Counted from the stretch's first letter, positions 36,349 through 45,919 are shown. The stretch: DNA of 64,000 bases from Mycobacterium sp. 852014-52450_SCH5900713 (GCF_001667075.1 NZ_LZIL01000022.1:1-64000); one strand, 5' to 3'. A program made the numbers and translations. Notes: generated by a model not told the origin, from the letters alone.

Positions 36349-36843
36349 CTACTGCACCCAGTAGTTGTCGTGGCGGACGAACCACTCCCTGCGCTCGTCG
36401 TCGGTCATGTCGGCGAGTGCGCCGAAGCCCTCGAAGTAGGCCTCCCGCGGCGCACCCGGTGCGAAGAGCATCAGGATCGACGCCGGCTCGTCGGCCCCGT
36501 TGCGGAAGCCGTGGACGCCGCCGGGCGGGACATAGAGGAAGTCGCCCTGCCGGCCGTCGACCCACTGGGTGCCGTCGTAAAGCTTCATCGTCCCGGACAG
36601 CACGAAGAAGGCCTCGGACATCGCCCGGTGAAAGTGTGGGCCGGGCCCACCGCCACCGGCGGGGAGGTCGACCCGGTACAGCCCGTAGTCGCCGCCGGTG
36701 GCCTGTTGGTTGGCCAGGTAGTGGTATCTGACGCCACCGGTTTCGTAATCGGGCGGCGAGTCGGCCCGCTTGAGCCAGGCGCTGACCTCCGGCTCGTCCT
36801 TGGTGTATCGGGGCGGGGGATATGGCGGGACGACGAGGGACAT
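36349..36843 (-). CDS. Cupin-domain protein
   Basis: The 164-residue single-domain cupin has motif 1 GPHFHRAMSEAFFVLSG (metal-binding His, His, Glu) and motif 2 GDFLYVPPGGVHGFRN (third His), so it most likely binds a divalent metal. Function may be oxygenase, isomerase or sensor; none can be chosen. ATG 36843 has a GGAGG SD and is divergent from the M24 peptidase gene, sharing a TATA core. It is an insertion relative to M. tuberculosis. Confidence 0.85.
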   Translation of the reverse strand: MSLVVPPYPPPRYTKDEPEVSAWLKRADSPPDYETGGVRYHYLANQQATGGDYGLYRVDLPAGGGGPGPHFHRAMSEAFFVLSGTMKLYDGTQWVDGRQGDFLYVPPGGVHGFRNGADEPASILMLFAPGAPREAYFEGFGALADMTDDERREWFVRHDNYWVQ

Positions 36844-36857
36844 GCCTCCAGTGTGCG

Positions 36858-36865
36858 GCTATAAC
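36858..36865. promoter_or_regulatory. Bidirectional TATA core between cupin and M24 genes
   Basis: GCTATAAC gives TATAAC (36860-36865) on the plus strand, 9 nt before GTG 36875, and TATAGC on the minus strand (36858-36863), 14 nt before ATG 36843. The two -10 elements overlap almost entirely, so polymerase can probably start in only one direction at a time. Confidence 0.45.
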
Positions 36866-36874
36866 ATCGCGGGC

Positions 36875-37576
36875 GTGGCGGACGAAGAAGCTCGGGCGGA
36901 ACGGCTGCTCGACGCCCAGGAGAAGGCGACGCAACTGTTCGACGAGATCGAGCGGCGCGCCATGATCCGCCCCGGCGTCTCGGAAAAGCAGTTGTCCGAC
37001 GAAATCAACCAGCTCGCCGCGGAACTGCTCGGGGTCACCCGGCACTGGCATCGGCGGATCGTGCGGGCCGGTGCGAACACCCTGCGGCCCTTCAGCGAGC
37101 GCCCGCCGGACCGGGTGGTCGCTGACGGCGACATCGTCTTCCTCGACCTCGGACCGATATTCGCGGAGTGGGAGGCGGACTTCGGTCGCACCTTCGTGCT
37201 CGGCGACGACCCGCACAAGACCGCCGTCCGAGACGCGCTGCCCCGGGTGTGGCAGGCCGGCCGCGAGTACTTCGACGCGCGCCCGGACATCACCGGCGCC
37301 GAGCTGTACGACTTCGTCGTGGGGCTGGCGCACGCCGAGGGCTTCGAGTTCGCCAGCGCTATTGCCGGCCACCTGGTGGGGGAGTTTCCGCACAAGAAGA
37401 TCGCCGGCCCCGGCGTCCAGTGGTACATCATGCCCGGATCGAGCAAGCCGATGCGGCGCACGGACCCGGCCGGCCGCACCTGCCACTGGATCCTGGAGAT
37501 CCATCTGGCCGACCGGGCCCGCGGCTTCGGCGGCTTCTACGAGCAGCTGCTCGACCTCAGCCCAGTGGATACGTGA
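36875..37576 (+). CDS. M24-family metallopeptidase-like protein
   Basis: The 233-residue protein has the pita-bread fold of M24 aminopeptidases/creatinases: RRIVRAGANTL, GDIVFLDLGPIFAEWEADFGRTFVLG (contains the metal-ligand Asp pair), AIAGHLVGEFPHKK (His ligand) and a C-terminal ILEIHLAD (Glu ligand). No N-terminal creatinase domain is present. The start at GTG 36875 is favoured over ATG 36842 by the TATAAC at 36860-36865. Its 3' 20 nt overlap the convergent SDR gene. True substrate unknown; some family members are not peptidases. Confidence 0.83.
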   Translation: MADEEARAERLLDAQEKATQLFDEIERRAMIRPGVSEKQLSDEINQLAAELLGVTRHWHRRIVRAGANTLRPFSERPPDRVVADGDIVFLDLGPIFAEWEADFGRTFVLGDDPHKTAVRDALPRVWQAGREYFDARPDITGAELYDFVVGLAHAEGFEFASAIAGHLVGEFPHKKIAGPGVQWYIMPGSSKPMRRTDPAGRTCHWILEIHLADRARGFGGFYEQLLDLSPVDT

Positions 37577-38471
37577 CGCCGGTGAGCTCCTCCGAGACCG
37601 CCCACAGCCGCCGCTGCACGTCGACGTCGTGGGACTTCGCGCTGGACGCCACCAGCTTCGGGTAGCCACGCGTCTCGGCGAAGCCGTCCGGCCCGTAGTA
37701 CTGGCCGCCGAGGACCCCCGGGTCGGTGGCCGCGCGCAGCGTGGGGAGCGCGCCCATGGCCGCGTCCTGGGCGATCAGGTTGAAGAACACGTTGACGAGC
37801 GGCCGGAACGCCGTGGGCGTGTAGCGGCCCAGCTCGGTGTTCGACCCGCCGGGGTGGGCGGCGGCGGCGATGGTCGTGCCGTGCGGGGCGAGCCTGCGCT
37901 GCAGTTCGTAGGTGAACAGCAGGTTGGCCAGCTTGGCCTGCCCGTACGCCGCGACCCGGTTGTAGCGGCGCTCCCACTGCAGGTCGTCGAAGTGGATGTC
38001 GGCGAGGATGCGGTGGCCCATGCTGCTCACGGTCACGACCCGCGAACCGGGGACCGCCAGCAGCCGGTCCAGCAGCAGCCCGGTCAGCGCGAAGTGGCCG
38101 AGGTGGTTGGTGCCGAACTGCAGCTCGAACCCGTCCTTGGTGGTTTCCTTCGGCGTGTACATGACGCCCGCGTTGTTGATCAGCAGGTCGATGCGGTCGT
38201 AATCGGCCTTGAGTTGCTCGGCCGCGGCGCGGATGGAGTCCAGCGACGTCAGGTCCAGCTCCTGCAGTGCGACGTCGGCGTCGGGCCGGACGGCCGCGAT
38301 GCGCGCGGCGGCTTCCTTGCCCTTTTCCAGATTGCGGACGGCCAGCACGACGCGCGCGCCGTGGTCGGCGAGCGCGGCGGCCGTCTCGTAGCCGAGGCCG
38401 GTGTTGGCCCCGGTGATGACGGCGACGCGACCGGTCTGATCGGGAATGTCGGCGGCGGTCCAGTTGGCCAT
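37557..38471 (-). CDS. Short-chain dehydrogenase/reductase (Rv0439c homologue)
   Basis: The 304-residue SDR has TGANTGLGYE (NADP-binding), NNAGVMYTP, VTVSSMGH (catalytic Ser) and YGQAKLANLLF (YxxxK). It belongs to the retinol-dehydrogenase-like SDRs and is paralogous to 25492-26433. ATG 38471 follows AGGAGA. It corresponds to Rv0439c just upstream of groEL2. It is divergent from a TetR gene, with a TTGACA/TATAGT promoter in the gap. Confidence 0.9.
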   Translation of the reverse strand: MANWTAADIPDQTGRVAVITGANTGLGYETAAALADHGARVVLAVRNLEKGKEAAARIAAVRPDADVALQELDLTSLDSIRAAAEQLKADYDRIDLLINNAGVMYTPKETTKDGFELQFGTNHLGHFALTGLLLDRLLAVPGSRVVTVSSMGHRILADIHFDDLQWERRYNRVAAYGQAKLANLLFTYELQRRLAPHGTTIAAAAHPGGSNTELGRYTPTAFRPLVNVFFNLIAQDAAMGALPTLRAATDPGVLGGQYYGPDGFAETRGYPKLVASSAKSHDVDVQRRLWAVSEELTGVTYPLG

Positions 38472-38524
38472 GTTTTCTCCTAGAACGGATAGACTAAACG
38501 GGGCGAGCGCTCCGGTTGATTAAA

Positions 38525-38555
38525 ACTATATGGAACGCGCGCCCCGGTTTGTCAA
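38525..38555 (-). promoter_or_regulatory. Candidate strong promoter of SDR gene
   Basis: On the minus strand TTGACA (38550-38555) and TATAGT (38525-38530) are near-perfect SigA hexamers, but the spacer is 19 bp, longer than usual. Such a spacer is typical of promoters that need an activator or DNA distortion. The adjacent TetR-family regulator is an obvious candidate. Confidence 0.45.
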
Positions 38556-38573
38556 CCTGGAAGGGGTGAATAG

Positions 38574-39140
38574 ATGGCGCAGCCCGCACGCCCGTTGCGC
38601 GCCGACGCGGCGCGCAATCGCGCGCGTGTGCTGGACGTTGCCTACGACACCTTTGCGGCCGAGGGCCTGTCCGTGCCGATCGACGAGGTCGCCCGCCGCG
38701 CCGGTGTCGGCGCGGGCACGGTCTACCGGCACTTCCCGACCAAGGAGGCGTTGTTCACGGCGGTCATCGAGAACCGCATGCGGGGCCTCGTGGACGACGG
38801 GCACGCCCTGCTGCAAAGCGAGGGGCCCGGTGAGGCGCTCTTCGCGTTTCTGCGCTCGATGGTGCTGCAGTGGGGCGCCGCGGACCGGGGCCTGGTCGAC
38901 GCCCTGGCCGGCTACGGGATCGACATCGCCTGCGCCGCGCCGAAGGCCGAAGACGCCTTCAAGGCCATGCTCGGCGAGCTGCTGCTCGCCGCTCAGAACG
39001 CGGGGACCGCGCGCCGCGACGTCGATATGCGGGATCTCAAGGCGATCCTGGTCGGGTGCCAGGCGATGCAGGCCTACGACTCGGCGCTCGCCGGGCGGGC
39101 GACCGACGTCGTCATCGACGGTTTACGCCCGCCGCGATAA
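38574..39140 (+). CDS. TetR-family transcriptional regulator
   Basis: The 188-residue protein has an N-terminal TetR DNA-binding domain (RARVLDVAYDTFAAEGLSVPIDEVARRAGVGAGTVYRHFPTKEALF) and a helical C-terminal domain of the SbtR-like type. ATG 38574 has an AAGGGG SD. It is divergent from the SDR gene (102-bp gap) and lies just before the groEL2 operators. Ligand unknown. Its likely target is the SDR gene. Confidence 0.88.
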   Translation: MAQPARPLRADAARNRARVLDVAYDTFAAEGLSVPIDEVARRAGVGAGTVYRHFPTKEALFTAVIENRMRGLVDDGHALLQSEGPGEALFAFLRSMVLQWGAADRGLVDALAGYGIDIACAAPKAEDAFKAMLGELLLAAQNAGTARRDVDMRDLKAILVGCQAMQAYDSALAGRATDVVIDGLRPPR

Positions 39141-39152
39141 GGGCGGACTGTC

Positions 39153-39179
39153 CTTGCACTCGGCATAGGCGAGTGCTAA
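39153..39179. promoter_or_regulatory. CIRCE element 1 (HrcA operator)
   Basis: CTTGCACTC-N9-GAGTGCTAA matches the consensus TTAGCACTC-N9-GAGTGCTAA with small changes in the left arm. HrcA represses heat-shock genes through this site. Confidence 0.92.
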
Positions 39180-39187
39180 GAATGACG

Positions 39188-39214
39188 TTGGCACTCGCGA
39201 CTGGCGAGTGCTAG
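39188..39214. promoter_or_regulatory. CIRCE element 2 (HrcA operator)
   Basis: TTGGCACTC-N9-GAGTGCTAG, a second CIRCE inverted repeat 8 bp after the first. The tandem pair suggests tight HrcA repression of groEL2. The 203-bp gap before groEL2 otherwise holds its leader with a GGAGGA SD at 39326. Confidence 0.92.
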
Positions 39215-40969
<1,755 letters not shown>

Positions 40970-40984
40970 GTCACGAGTCCCTTT

Positions 40985-41025
40985 ACGAAAAAGCCCGGTT
41001 CCCTGGTGGGGCCGGGCTTTTTCGT
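40985..41025 (+). terminator. Intrinsic terminator of groEL2
   Basis: A perfect 14-bp stem (ACGAAAAAGCCCGG / CCGGGCTTTTTCGT) with a 13-nt loop starts 15 bp after the groEL2 stop. The A-run/T-run makes it work in both directions, an unusually canonical terminator for mycobacteria. Confidence 0.9.
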
Positions 41026-41054
41026 GTGTCGCGCCCGCCTGCTCGACGCCGAAC

Positions 41055-41100
41055 GTGAAGCTAGCCGCACATTCGACGCCGAGCGTGCGGCTAGCTTCAC
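41055..41100. repeat. Perfect 16-bp inverted repeat downstream of groEL2
   Basis: GTGAAGCTAGCCGCAC (41055-41070) is followed after 14 nt by its exact reverse complement (41085-41100). The flanks also repeat: CGACGCCGAACGTG before the left arm and CGACGCCGAGCGTG before the right. It has no T-run. It may be a copy of a dispersed palindromic repeat or a second hairpin protecting the groEL2 mRNA end. Confidence 0.75.
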
Positions 41101-41111
41101 ACTCGGCGGCC

Positions 41112-41117
41112 TAGGGT
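41112..41117 (+). promoter_or_regulatory. -10 TAGGGT of SDR gene, leaderless
   Basis: TAGGGT ends 7 nt before GTG 41125. The upstream GTG 41116 overlaps the hexamer and so is rejected. Confidence 0.5.
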
Positions 41118-41124
41118 GAACACC

Positions 41125-41949
41125 GTGCCCCTTCCCACCCCTTCACCCACCGGCACCGCCGTCGTGACCGGCGCATCGTCGGGCATCGGCGCCGACATCG
41201 CGCGGGAGCTGGCCGACCGGGGCCACGGCGTCACGCTCGTCGCCCGCCGCGAAGACCGGCTGCGCGAGCTGGCCGAAGAACTGGCGCGAAGCGTGCGTGT
41301 CGAGGTGATCGCCTGCGACGTCGCGGACGCGACGGCCCGCGCCGGCCTCCTCGACGAGGTGGACCGCCGCGGGCTGACCACCGACATCCTGGTCAACAAC
41401 GCCGGTATCGGCACCATCGGATCGGTGACGAAGGCGCGTGTCGACGACGAGATCGCCCAGGTGCGCGTCAACGTCGAGGCCGTCATCGACCTGACCACCC
41501 GCGCGGTCCAGCAGATGGTGCCGCGAGGACGTGGCGCGATCCTCAACGTCGGATCCACCGCGGGCTACCACCCGTTCCCGGGACAGGCCGGCTACGCCGC
41601 CACCAAGGCGTTCGTGAGGACCTACACCGAGGGGGTGCGGGGCGAGCTCGCCGGCACCGGCGTCACCGTCGCGCTGCTGTGCCCGGGGCCGGTGCGCACC
41701 GAGTTCCTGAAGAACGCGGGCATGGACGAGCGGAAGTTCGCGGACGCGTTCCCGAAGTTCATGTGGATGCCGCCGCGAGAGGTGGCGCGCACCGGCGTCG
41801 ACGCGCTCGAGCACGACCGCGGCACCGTGATCGCCGGGCTGCCAAGCCAACTGTCCACCCGACTGTTCCAGTTCATGCCGCGACGGCTGCTGGTCCCGCT
41901 ACTGAAGAACCAGCATCCCGGCCTCAAACGGGACCGGTCAGCCGGCTGA
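41125..41949 (+). CDS. Short-chain dehydrogenase/reductase
   Basis: The 274-residue classical SDR has TGASSGIGADIA (cofactor), NNAGIGT, LNVGSTAGY (catalytic Ser in the GST position) and YAATKAFV (YxxxK). The C-terminal half (LCPGPVRTEFLKNAGM, MPPREVARTGVDAL) is typical of the DltE-like mycobacterial SDRs. Start GTG 41125 is supported by the leaderless -10. It overlaps the convergent gene by 12 nt. It is an insertion relative to M. tuberculosis between groEL2 and Rv0441c. Confidence 0.87.
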   Translation: MPLPTPSPTGTAVVTGASSGIGADIARELADRGHGVTLVARREDRLRELAEELARSVRVEVIACDVADATARAGLLDEVDRRGLTTDILVNNAGIGTIGSVTKARVDDEIAQVRVNVEAVIDLTTRAVQQMVPRGRGAILNVGSTAGYHPFPGQAGYAATKAFVRTYTEGVRGELAGTGVTVALLCPGPVRTEFLKNAGMDERKFADAFPKFMWMPPREVARTGVDALEHDRGTVIAGLPSQLSTRLFQFMPRRLLVPLLKNQHPGLKRDRSAG

Positions 41950-42498
41950 CGGCCAGGGTCGCATCCAGCCCTCCACCGGGAGGGCGAGCGCGTTACACAG
42001 CGTGCAGATGGTGCGATACCACCCGACGGCCGTGAGCAATTCGATCCGCTGCTCGTCGGTAAGGAAGTGCCCCAGCGCCGTCCACGTCTCTTCCGACCAC
42101 GAACCGGTGCGCTCCAGCTCGTCCACCGCCCCGATCAGCGTCCGCTCGGACGGACTCCACCGCGGGTCGGCGGGACCGCCCGTTACCAGCGCGTCGCACT
42201 CGTCGTCGCTGACGCCCGCGATCGGACCCCAGAACGCCGCCTGCCCGCCCCACTCGTAGCGGCAGCCGACCAGCGCGCAGATGCGCAGGATCGCAATCGT
42301 CCTCGTACGGGCGGGCAAAAGCGCTGCGACATAGAGCGATTCGCCGAGCTTGCGCAGCCGGGTGGCCAGCGCCGGGTGGCGTTGCAGGCAGCGCACCAGA
42401 AGCAGCGGCTCATAGGTGCGGTCCGGGTGACCCCAGCTGTTGATCCCGGTGGCATCTTCCTCGCTCCACGGCGGGGCGAGCGGTGCGACGCGACTCAC
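41938..42498 (-). CDS. Carboxymuconolactone decarboxylase/AhpD-like protein
   Basis: The 186-residue helical protein is of the CMD/AhpD superfamily: LLVRCLQRHPALATRLRKLGESLYVAALLPARTRTIAILRICALVGCRYEWGGQ, where members with activity have CxxC before His. Here only one Cys (CRYEWGG) is left and the His is replaced by Gly, so peroxidase activity is doubtful. GTG 42498 has a minus-strand TACAGT (42506-42511) 7 nt before it. A related protein is at 61437-61997. Confidence 0.8.
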   Translation of the reverse strand: MSRVAPLAPPWSEEDATGINSWGHPDRTYEPLLLVRCLQRHPALATRLRKLGESLYVAALLPARTRTIAILRICALVGCRYEWGGQAAFWGPIAGVSDDECDALVTGGPADPRWSPSERTLIGAVDELERTGSWSEETWTALGHFLTDEQRIELLTAVGWYRTICTLCNALALPVEGWMRPWPSAG

Positions 42499-42505
42499 GG
42501 ATCAG

Positions 42506-42511
42506 ACTGTA
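42506..42511 (-). promoter_or_regulatory. -10 TACAGT of AhpD-like gene, leaderless
   Basis: TACAGT on the minus strand ends 7 nt before GTG 42498. Confidence 0.45.
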
Positions 42512-42516
42512 CGGCG

Positions 42517-42915
42517 CTAGGCCGGCAGCGAGAACACCACGCAGTCGTGCAGGCAGCCCTTGGTCGCGCCGGGGGAGTCGGAGTCGGCCTCGCGGTGCAA
42601 CAGCGCGCGGGTGGGCACGACGCCCAGCCGTACGGCGTCCCCCGCATCCGTCACCTCGGCCGTGCCGTCGACGATCAGCGAATAGCCGCCGGGCTCGTTG
42701 GGCGGCCACAGCAGGGTGACGTCGCGGCGCTGGGCGAGGTTCTGCCGGGTGCGGCCGCCGATCAGGCCGACGTCGACGATCGCCTCGCGCAGCTGCGGCT
42801 CGACGGTCACGGTGTGCACGCGGTAGTCGTCGTCGACGGTCACCAGGTACGCGTACGGGTAGTCGGGGAGCGCGGCGGCGAGCCGCTCGATGTCCACCTT
42901 CTTCTTCGTGCGCAT
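42517..42915 (-). CDS. Split-barrel flavin-binding-like protein (Rv0441c homologue)
   Basis: The 132-residue protein looks like a pyridoxamine-phosphate-oxidase-like split barrel: [50 protein letters not shown]. Such proteins bind FMN, F420 or haem; no specific motif decides. It matches Rv0441c by position and size. On the minus strand TATCCT (42922-42927) lies 6 nt before ATG 42915, so it is probably leaderless. It is 29 nt downstream of the PPE gene. Confidence 0.77.
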   Translation of the reverse strand: MRTKKKVDIERLAAALPDYPYAYLVTVDDDYRVHTVTVEPQLREAIVDVGLIGGRTRQNLAQRRDVTLLWPPNEPGGYSLIVDGTAEVTDAGDAVRLGVVPTRALLHREADSDSPGATKGCLHDCVVFSLPA

Positions 42916-42921
42916 GGTCTC

Positions 42922-42927
42922 AGGATA
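42922..42927 (-). promoter_or_regulatory. -10 TATCCT of Rv0441c homologue, leaderless
   Basis: TATCCT on the minus strand ends 6 nt before ATG 42915. Confidence 0.45.
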
Positions 42928-42944
42928 GGCGCGGGCCCGGGCCG

Positions 42945-43550
42945 TCAGAGCGTGCGCGGAACCCGCGCCGCGGGCAGGCCGAAGGTGAGCTGTCCGCTGC
43001 TGCTGAAGTGGAAGCCGAGGTTCTGCAGGACCTGTTGCCAGGGCGCCAGTTTCTCCACCGCCGCCGACGCGTCGGCGTGGTAGCCGTACATCGCTTCCAC
43101 GTCCGACGCCCACATCTGGTCGTAGGCGGCCTCGATGTCGGCAATCGCGGGGGTGTTCTGGCCCAGCCAGTTCGTGGCCGACAGCGCTTGCGCCAGAGCG
43201 CGGTTGGCCGCGACCACCGCGGGCTGCACGGTGGCGGCCAGCGCCCCCTCGAACGCGTGCGCGACGGCCGACGCCTGGCTGGACACCGCCTCGGCCTGGG
43301 CCGCGGCCGCGCTGAGCCAGCTCACGTAGTGCGTGGCGAGGGCCATCATCGCCGCCGACGACGGGCCCTGCCAGGACCCGTTGGCCAAATTTGACGTGAC
43401 CGAAGAAAATGACGATGCTGACGAGACCAGGTCCTCGGCCAGGCCGTCCCAGGCTTCCGCGGCAGCAAGCAGCGGCCCGGCTCCGGGACCCGCGAAGATT
43501 CGTGCCGAGTTGACTTCTGGCGGCAACCACGCAAAATGCGGGCTCGTCAC
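42945..43550 (-). CDS. Short PPE-family protein
   Basis: The 201-residue protein has a PPE domain from near residue 7: [29 protein letters not shown] (PPE motif shifted to LPPEVNS), [12 protein letters not shown] (WxG turn) and the helical core to about 180. It stops after the domain. The PPE protein at this place in M. tuberculosis (PPE10, Rv0442c) has a long repetitive C-terminal part, which is absent. PPE proteins pair with PE proteins and are secreted by ESX systems; no PE or ESX gene is nearby, so its partner must be elsewhere. Confidence 0.87.
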   Translation of the reverse strand: MTSPHFAWLPPEVNSARIFAGPGAGPLLAAAEAWDGLAEDLVSSASSFSSVTSNLANGSWQGPSSAAMMALATHYVSWLSAAAAQAEAVSSQASAVAHAFEGALAATVQPAVVAANRALAQALSATNWLGQNTPAIADIEAAYDQMWASDVEAMYGYHADASAAVEKLAPWQQVLQNLGFHFSSSGQLTFGLPAARVPRTL

Positions 43551-43588
43551 CGGCTCAACTTACCCGGGATTTGGCGGTTTTGGAGGCG

Positions 43589-45328
43589 TTATTGCGCGGC
43601 TAGCGGACGCGGTTGCCGGCCGCGGACCAACTTGCCCGGGCGGGCTTCGGTGGGCACACCGTTCTCCGCGATCACTTGGCCGGCCACGATCGTGGCGACG
43701 TACCCGTCGGCGGTCTGGTCCAGCCGCCTCCCCCCGGCCGGCAGGTCGTAACTGATCACCGGTTTGTGCAGCCGCAACGCGGCGTGATCGATGACGTTGA
43801 GGTCGGCCTTGTACCCGACGGCGACGCGGCCCCGATCGCCCAGCCCGGCGATGCGGGCCGGCACCGAGGTGAGCTCGCGGACGGCCTCCGGGACCGTGAA
43901 CCGGCCCGTCTTGCGGTCGCGGGCCCAGTGCGCCAGGAAGTACGTCGAATAGCTGGCGTCGCAGATCATCCCGTAGTGCGCGCCGCCGTCGCCGAGCCCC
44001 AGCACCACGTCGTCGCGGTGCAGCAGCTCCCCGACGGTGTCCAGCGAGTTGCCCTGCAGGTTGCTGGTGGCCACCAACAGCATGGCCCGGCCGTCGTCGT
44101 CGAGCAGCCGGTCGTAGGCCTCCTCCATCGGCTCCACGCCCTTGGCCCGGGCCCGGGCCCCGATGCTGGTCGCCGGGTCCGGCTCGTAGTCCGGGGTGTC
44201 GCCCAGCGGGAAGATCCAGTCCCACATCTGCGCCACGTACAGGATCGGGTGACCGACGCCGGGCTTGTCGGCCAGGATGCGGGCCCGCACCTCCGGCTTG
44301 CGCATCTCGGCGACGCGCTCGGCCAGCGGCAGGTGCGCGATCTCCCGATAGCTGGGGTAGAGCACGAACGGGTTGGCGGACAGCTGCAGCCCGATGATCA
44401 GACCGATCGGGCGCGGAAGCAGCTGCGCGGTGATGTCACCGCCCGCGGCGTTGGCCTTCTCGATCATGGTGATGGCGTCCGGCCACGTGGGGTCGCCGGC
44501 GTTGGCGACGACGAGGGTGAACGTGAGCGGCAGGCCGACATCCTCGGCGACGTCGAACACCGTCTGCAGCACGGGCTCGTAACCGCCGGCCGGGATGTCC
44601 GGCACGAACTGCAGCAGGCCGCCGCCGCCGTCGACGACGCCGCGGGCGATCTCTTCGATCTCCTCCCGGGCGGCGTCGTAGCTCGGGATGGGCGAACCGC
44701 TTTCGGTCTTGTGGATCGTCAGCCGGGACGACGCGAAGCCCAGCGCGCCGACCTCGACCGCCTCCTTGGCGAGCGCCCGCATCTTGGCGAGGTCTTCGGC
44801 GGTGGCCGGCTCGCGGTCGGCACCCCGCTGGCCCATCACGTAGACGCGCAACGGGGAGTGCGGCAGATACGCGGCGACATCGATGTCGCGCCGGCCGGCG
44901 TCCAGCGCGTCCAGGTATTCGGGGAACGTCTCCCACGTCCAGGGCAGGCCGTCGGTCATGACGACACCCGGAATGTCCTCGACGCCGGCCATCACGTCGA
45001 CGAGCACGTCGTGGTCCTCCTGGCGGCACGGGGCGAAGCCGACCCCGCAGTTGCCCACGACCACCGTGGTCACCCCGTGCGCCGACGACGGAGTCAGGCG
45101 TTCCGACCAGATGGCCTGGCCGTCGTAGTGGGTGTGCAGGTCGACGAAGCCCGGGGTGACCAGCAGCCCGGCGGCGTCGATTTCCCGCTCGGCCCCTTCG
45201 CCGTTCAGGCGACCGACGGCTCCCACCTGTTGGATGACGCCATCTTTGACCGCTACGTCGCCGACATACGGCTCACCGCCGAGCCCGTCGACGATGGTGC
45301 CGTTGCGGATGATCAGGTCGTACGTCAT
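43589..45328 (-). CDS. N-acyl-D-amino-acid deacylase-type amidohydrolase
   Basis: The 579-residue amidohydrolase-superfamily enzyme has YDLIIRNGTIVDGLGGEP, the metal motif TPGFVDLHTHYDGQ (HxH), VVGNCGVGFAPC, and DGGAHYGMICDASYSTYFL late (Asp ligand). The D-aminoacylase subgroup removes the acyl group from N-acyl-D-amino acids; actinobacterial members are mostly uncharacterised. On the minus strand TAGATT (45335-45340) lies 6 nt before ATG 45328, so it is probably leaderless and divergent from the DinB gene. It has no counterpart that I recall at this place in M. tuberculosis. Confidence 0.87.
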   Translation of the reverse strand: MTYDLIIRNGTIVDGLGGEPYVGDVAVKDGVIQQVGAVGRLNGEGAEREIDAAGLLVTPGFVDLHTHYDGQAIWSERLTPSSAHGVTTVVVGNCGVGFAPCRQEDHDVLVDVMAGVEDIPGVVMTDGLPWTWETFPEYLDALDAGRRDIDVAAYLPHSPLRVYVMGQRGADREPATAEDLAKMRALAKEAVEVGALGFASSRLTIHKTESGSPIPSYDAAREEIEEIARGVVDGGGGLLQFVPDIPAGGYEPVLQTVFDVAEDVGLPLTFTLVVANAGDPTWPDAITMIEKANAAGGDITAQLLPRPIGLIIGLQLSANPFVLYPSYREIAHLPLAERVAEMRKPEVRARILADKPGVGHPILYVAQMWDWIFPLGDTPDYEPDPATSIGARARAKGVEPMEEAYDRLLDDDGRAMLLVATSNLQGNSLDTVGELLHRDDVVLGLGDGGAHYGMICDASYSTYFLAHWARDRKTGRFTVPEAVRELTSVPARIAGLGDRGRVAVGYKADLNVIDHAALRLHKPVISYDLPAGGRRLDQTADGYVATIVAGQVIAENGVPTEARPGKLVRGRQPRPLAAQ

Positions 45329-45334
45329 CCAAAC

Positions 45335-45340
45335 AATCTA
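45335..45340 (-). promoter_or_regulatory. -10 TAGATT of amidohydrolase, leaderless
   Basis: TAGATT on the minus strand ends 6 nt before ATG 45328. It is paired with a divergent leaderless promoter at 45370. Confidence 0.45.
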
Positions 45341-45369
45341 CGACCGTGCCGGTGGGTCGTGCCAGGATC

Positions 45370-45375
45370 TAGTGT
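45370..45375 (+). promoter_or_regulatory. -10 TAGTGT of DinB gene, leaderless
   Basis: TAGTGT ends 7 nt before ATG 45383. Confidence 0.5.
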
Positions 45376-45382
45376 CGCTGGT

Positions 45383-45907
45383 ATGGCCAACAGCTCGAGC
45401 CCCGACGCCGCCGTCCAGGAACTGCTTCGCGACGCCTTCACCCGGTTGATCGAACACGTCGACGAGATCGCCGACGGATTGACCGACGACGTCGCCAACT
45501 ACCGGGCGACCCCGGACGCCAACAGCATCGCCTGGTTGCTCTGGCACAGCGCGCGGGTGCAGGACATTCAGCTGGCCGACGTCGCCGGCGTCGAGCAGGT
45601 GTGGCTGCGCGACGGCTGGGTGGACCGGTTCGGCCTCGACCTACCGCGCAACGACACCGGCTACGGGCACAAGCCCGAGCAGGTCGCGAAGGTCAAGGCC
45701 CCGGCGGATCTGCTGTCCGGTTACTACCACGCCGTGCACAAGCTGACCCTCGAGTACGTCGCCGGCGTGACCGCCGCCGAGCTGGAGCGGGTGGTCGACA
45801 CCAACTGGGACCCGCCGGTGACGGCCAGCGCGCGGTTGGTGAGCATCATCGACGACTGCGCCCAGCACCTCGGGCAGGCCGCGTACGTTCGCGGAATCGC
45901 GCCCTAG
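45383..45907 (+). CDS. DinB/DUF664-family protein (Rv0443 homologue)
   Basis: The 174-residue four-helix-bundle protein of the DinB/YfiT group has a helix with IEHVDEIADGLTDDVANYRATPDANSIAWLLWHSARVQDIQLADV (metal-ligand His in WHSARV) and IIDDCAQHLGQAAYVRG (second His). Such proteins act as thiol transferases, often with mycothiol in actinobacteria; this is family knowledge. It matches Rv0443. The leaderless -10 at 45370 fixes ATG 45383. A membrane-protein gene follows 12 nt later. Confidence 0.88.
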   Translation: MANSSSPDAAVQELLRDAFTRLIEHVDEIADGLTDDVANYRATPDANSIAWLLWHSARVQDIQLADVAGVEQVWLRDGWVDRFGLDLPRNDTGYGHKPEQVAKVKAPADLLSGYYHAVHKLTLEYVAGVTAAELERVVDTNWDPPVTASARLVSIIDDCAQHLGQAAYVRGIAP

Positions 45908-45910
45908 GGT
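45905..45910 (+). promoter_or_regulatory. -10 TAGGGT before membrane-protein gene
   Basis: TAGGGT overlaps the DinB stop codon and lies 9 nt before GTG 45920; the downstream gene may have its own near-leaderless start. Confidence 0.35.
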
Positions 45911-45919
45911 TTCCCCGGC

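Noticed and set aside
43613..45382. N-terminal extension of the DinB gene toward 43613
   Set aside because: It is antisense to the amidohydrolase. The leaderless -10 at 45370 fixes the start at 45383.
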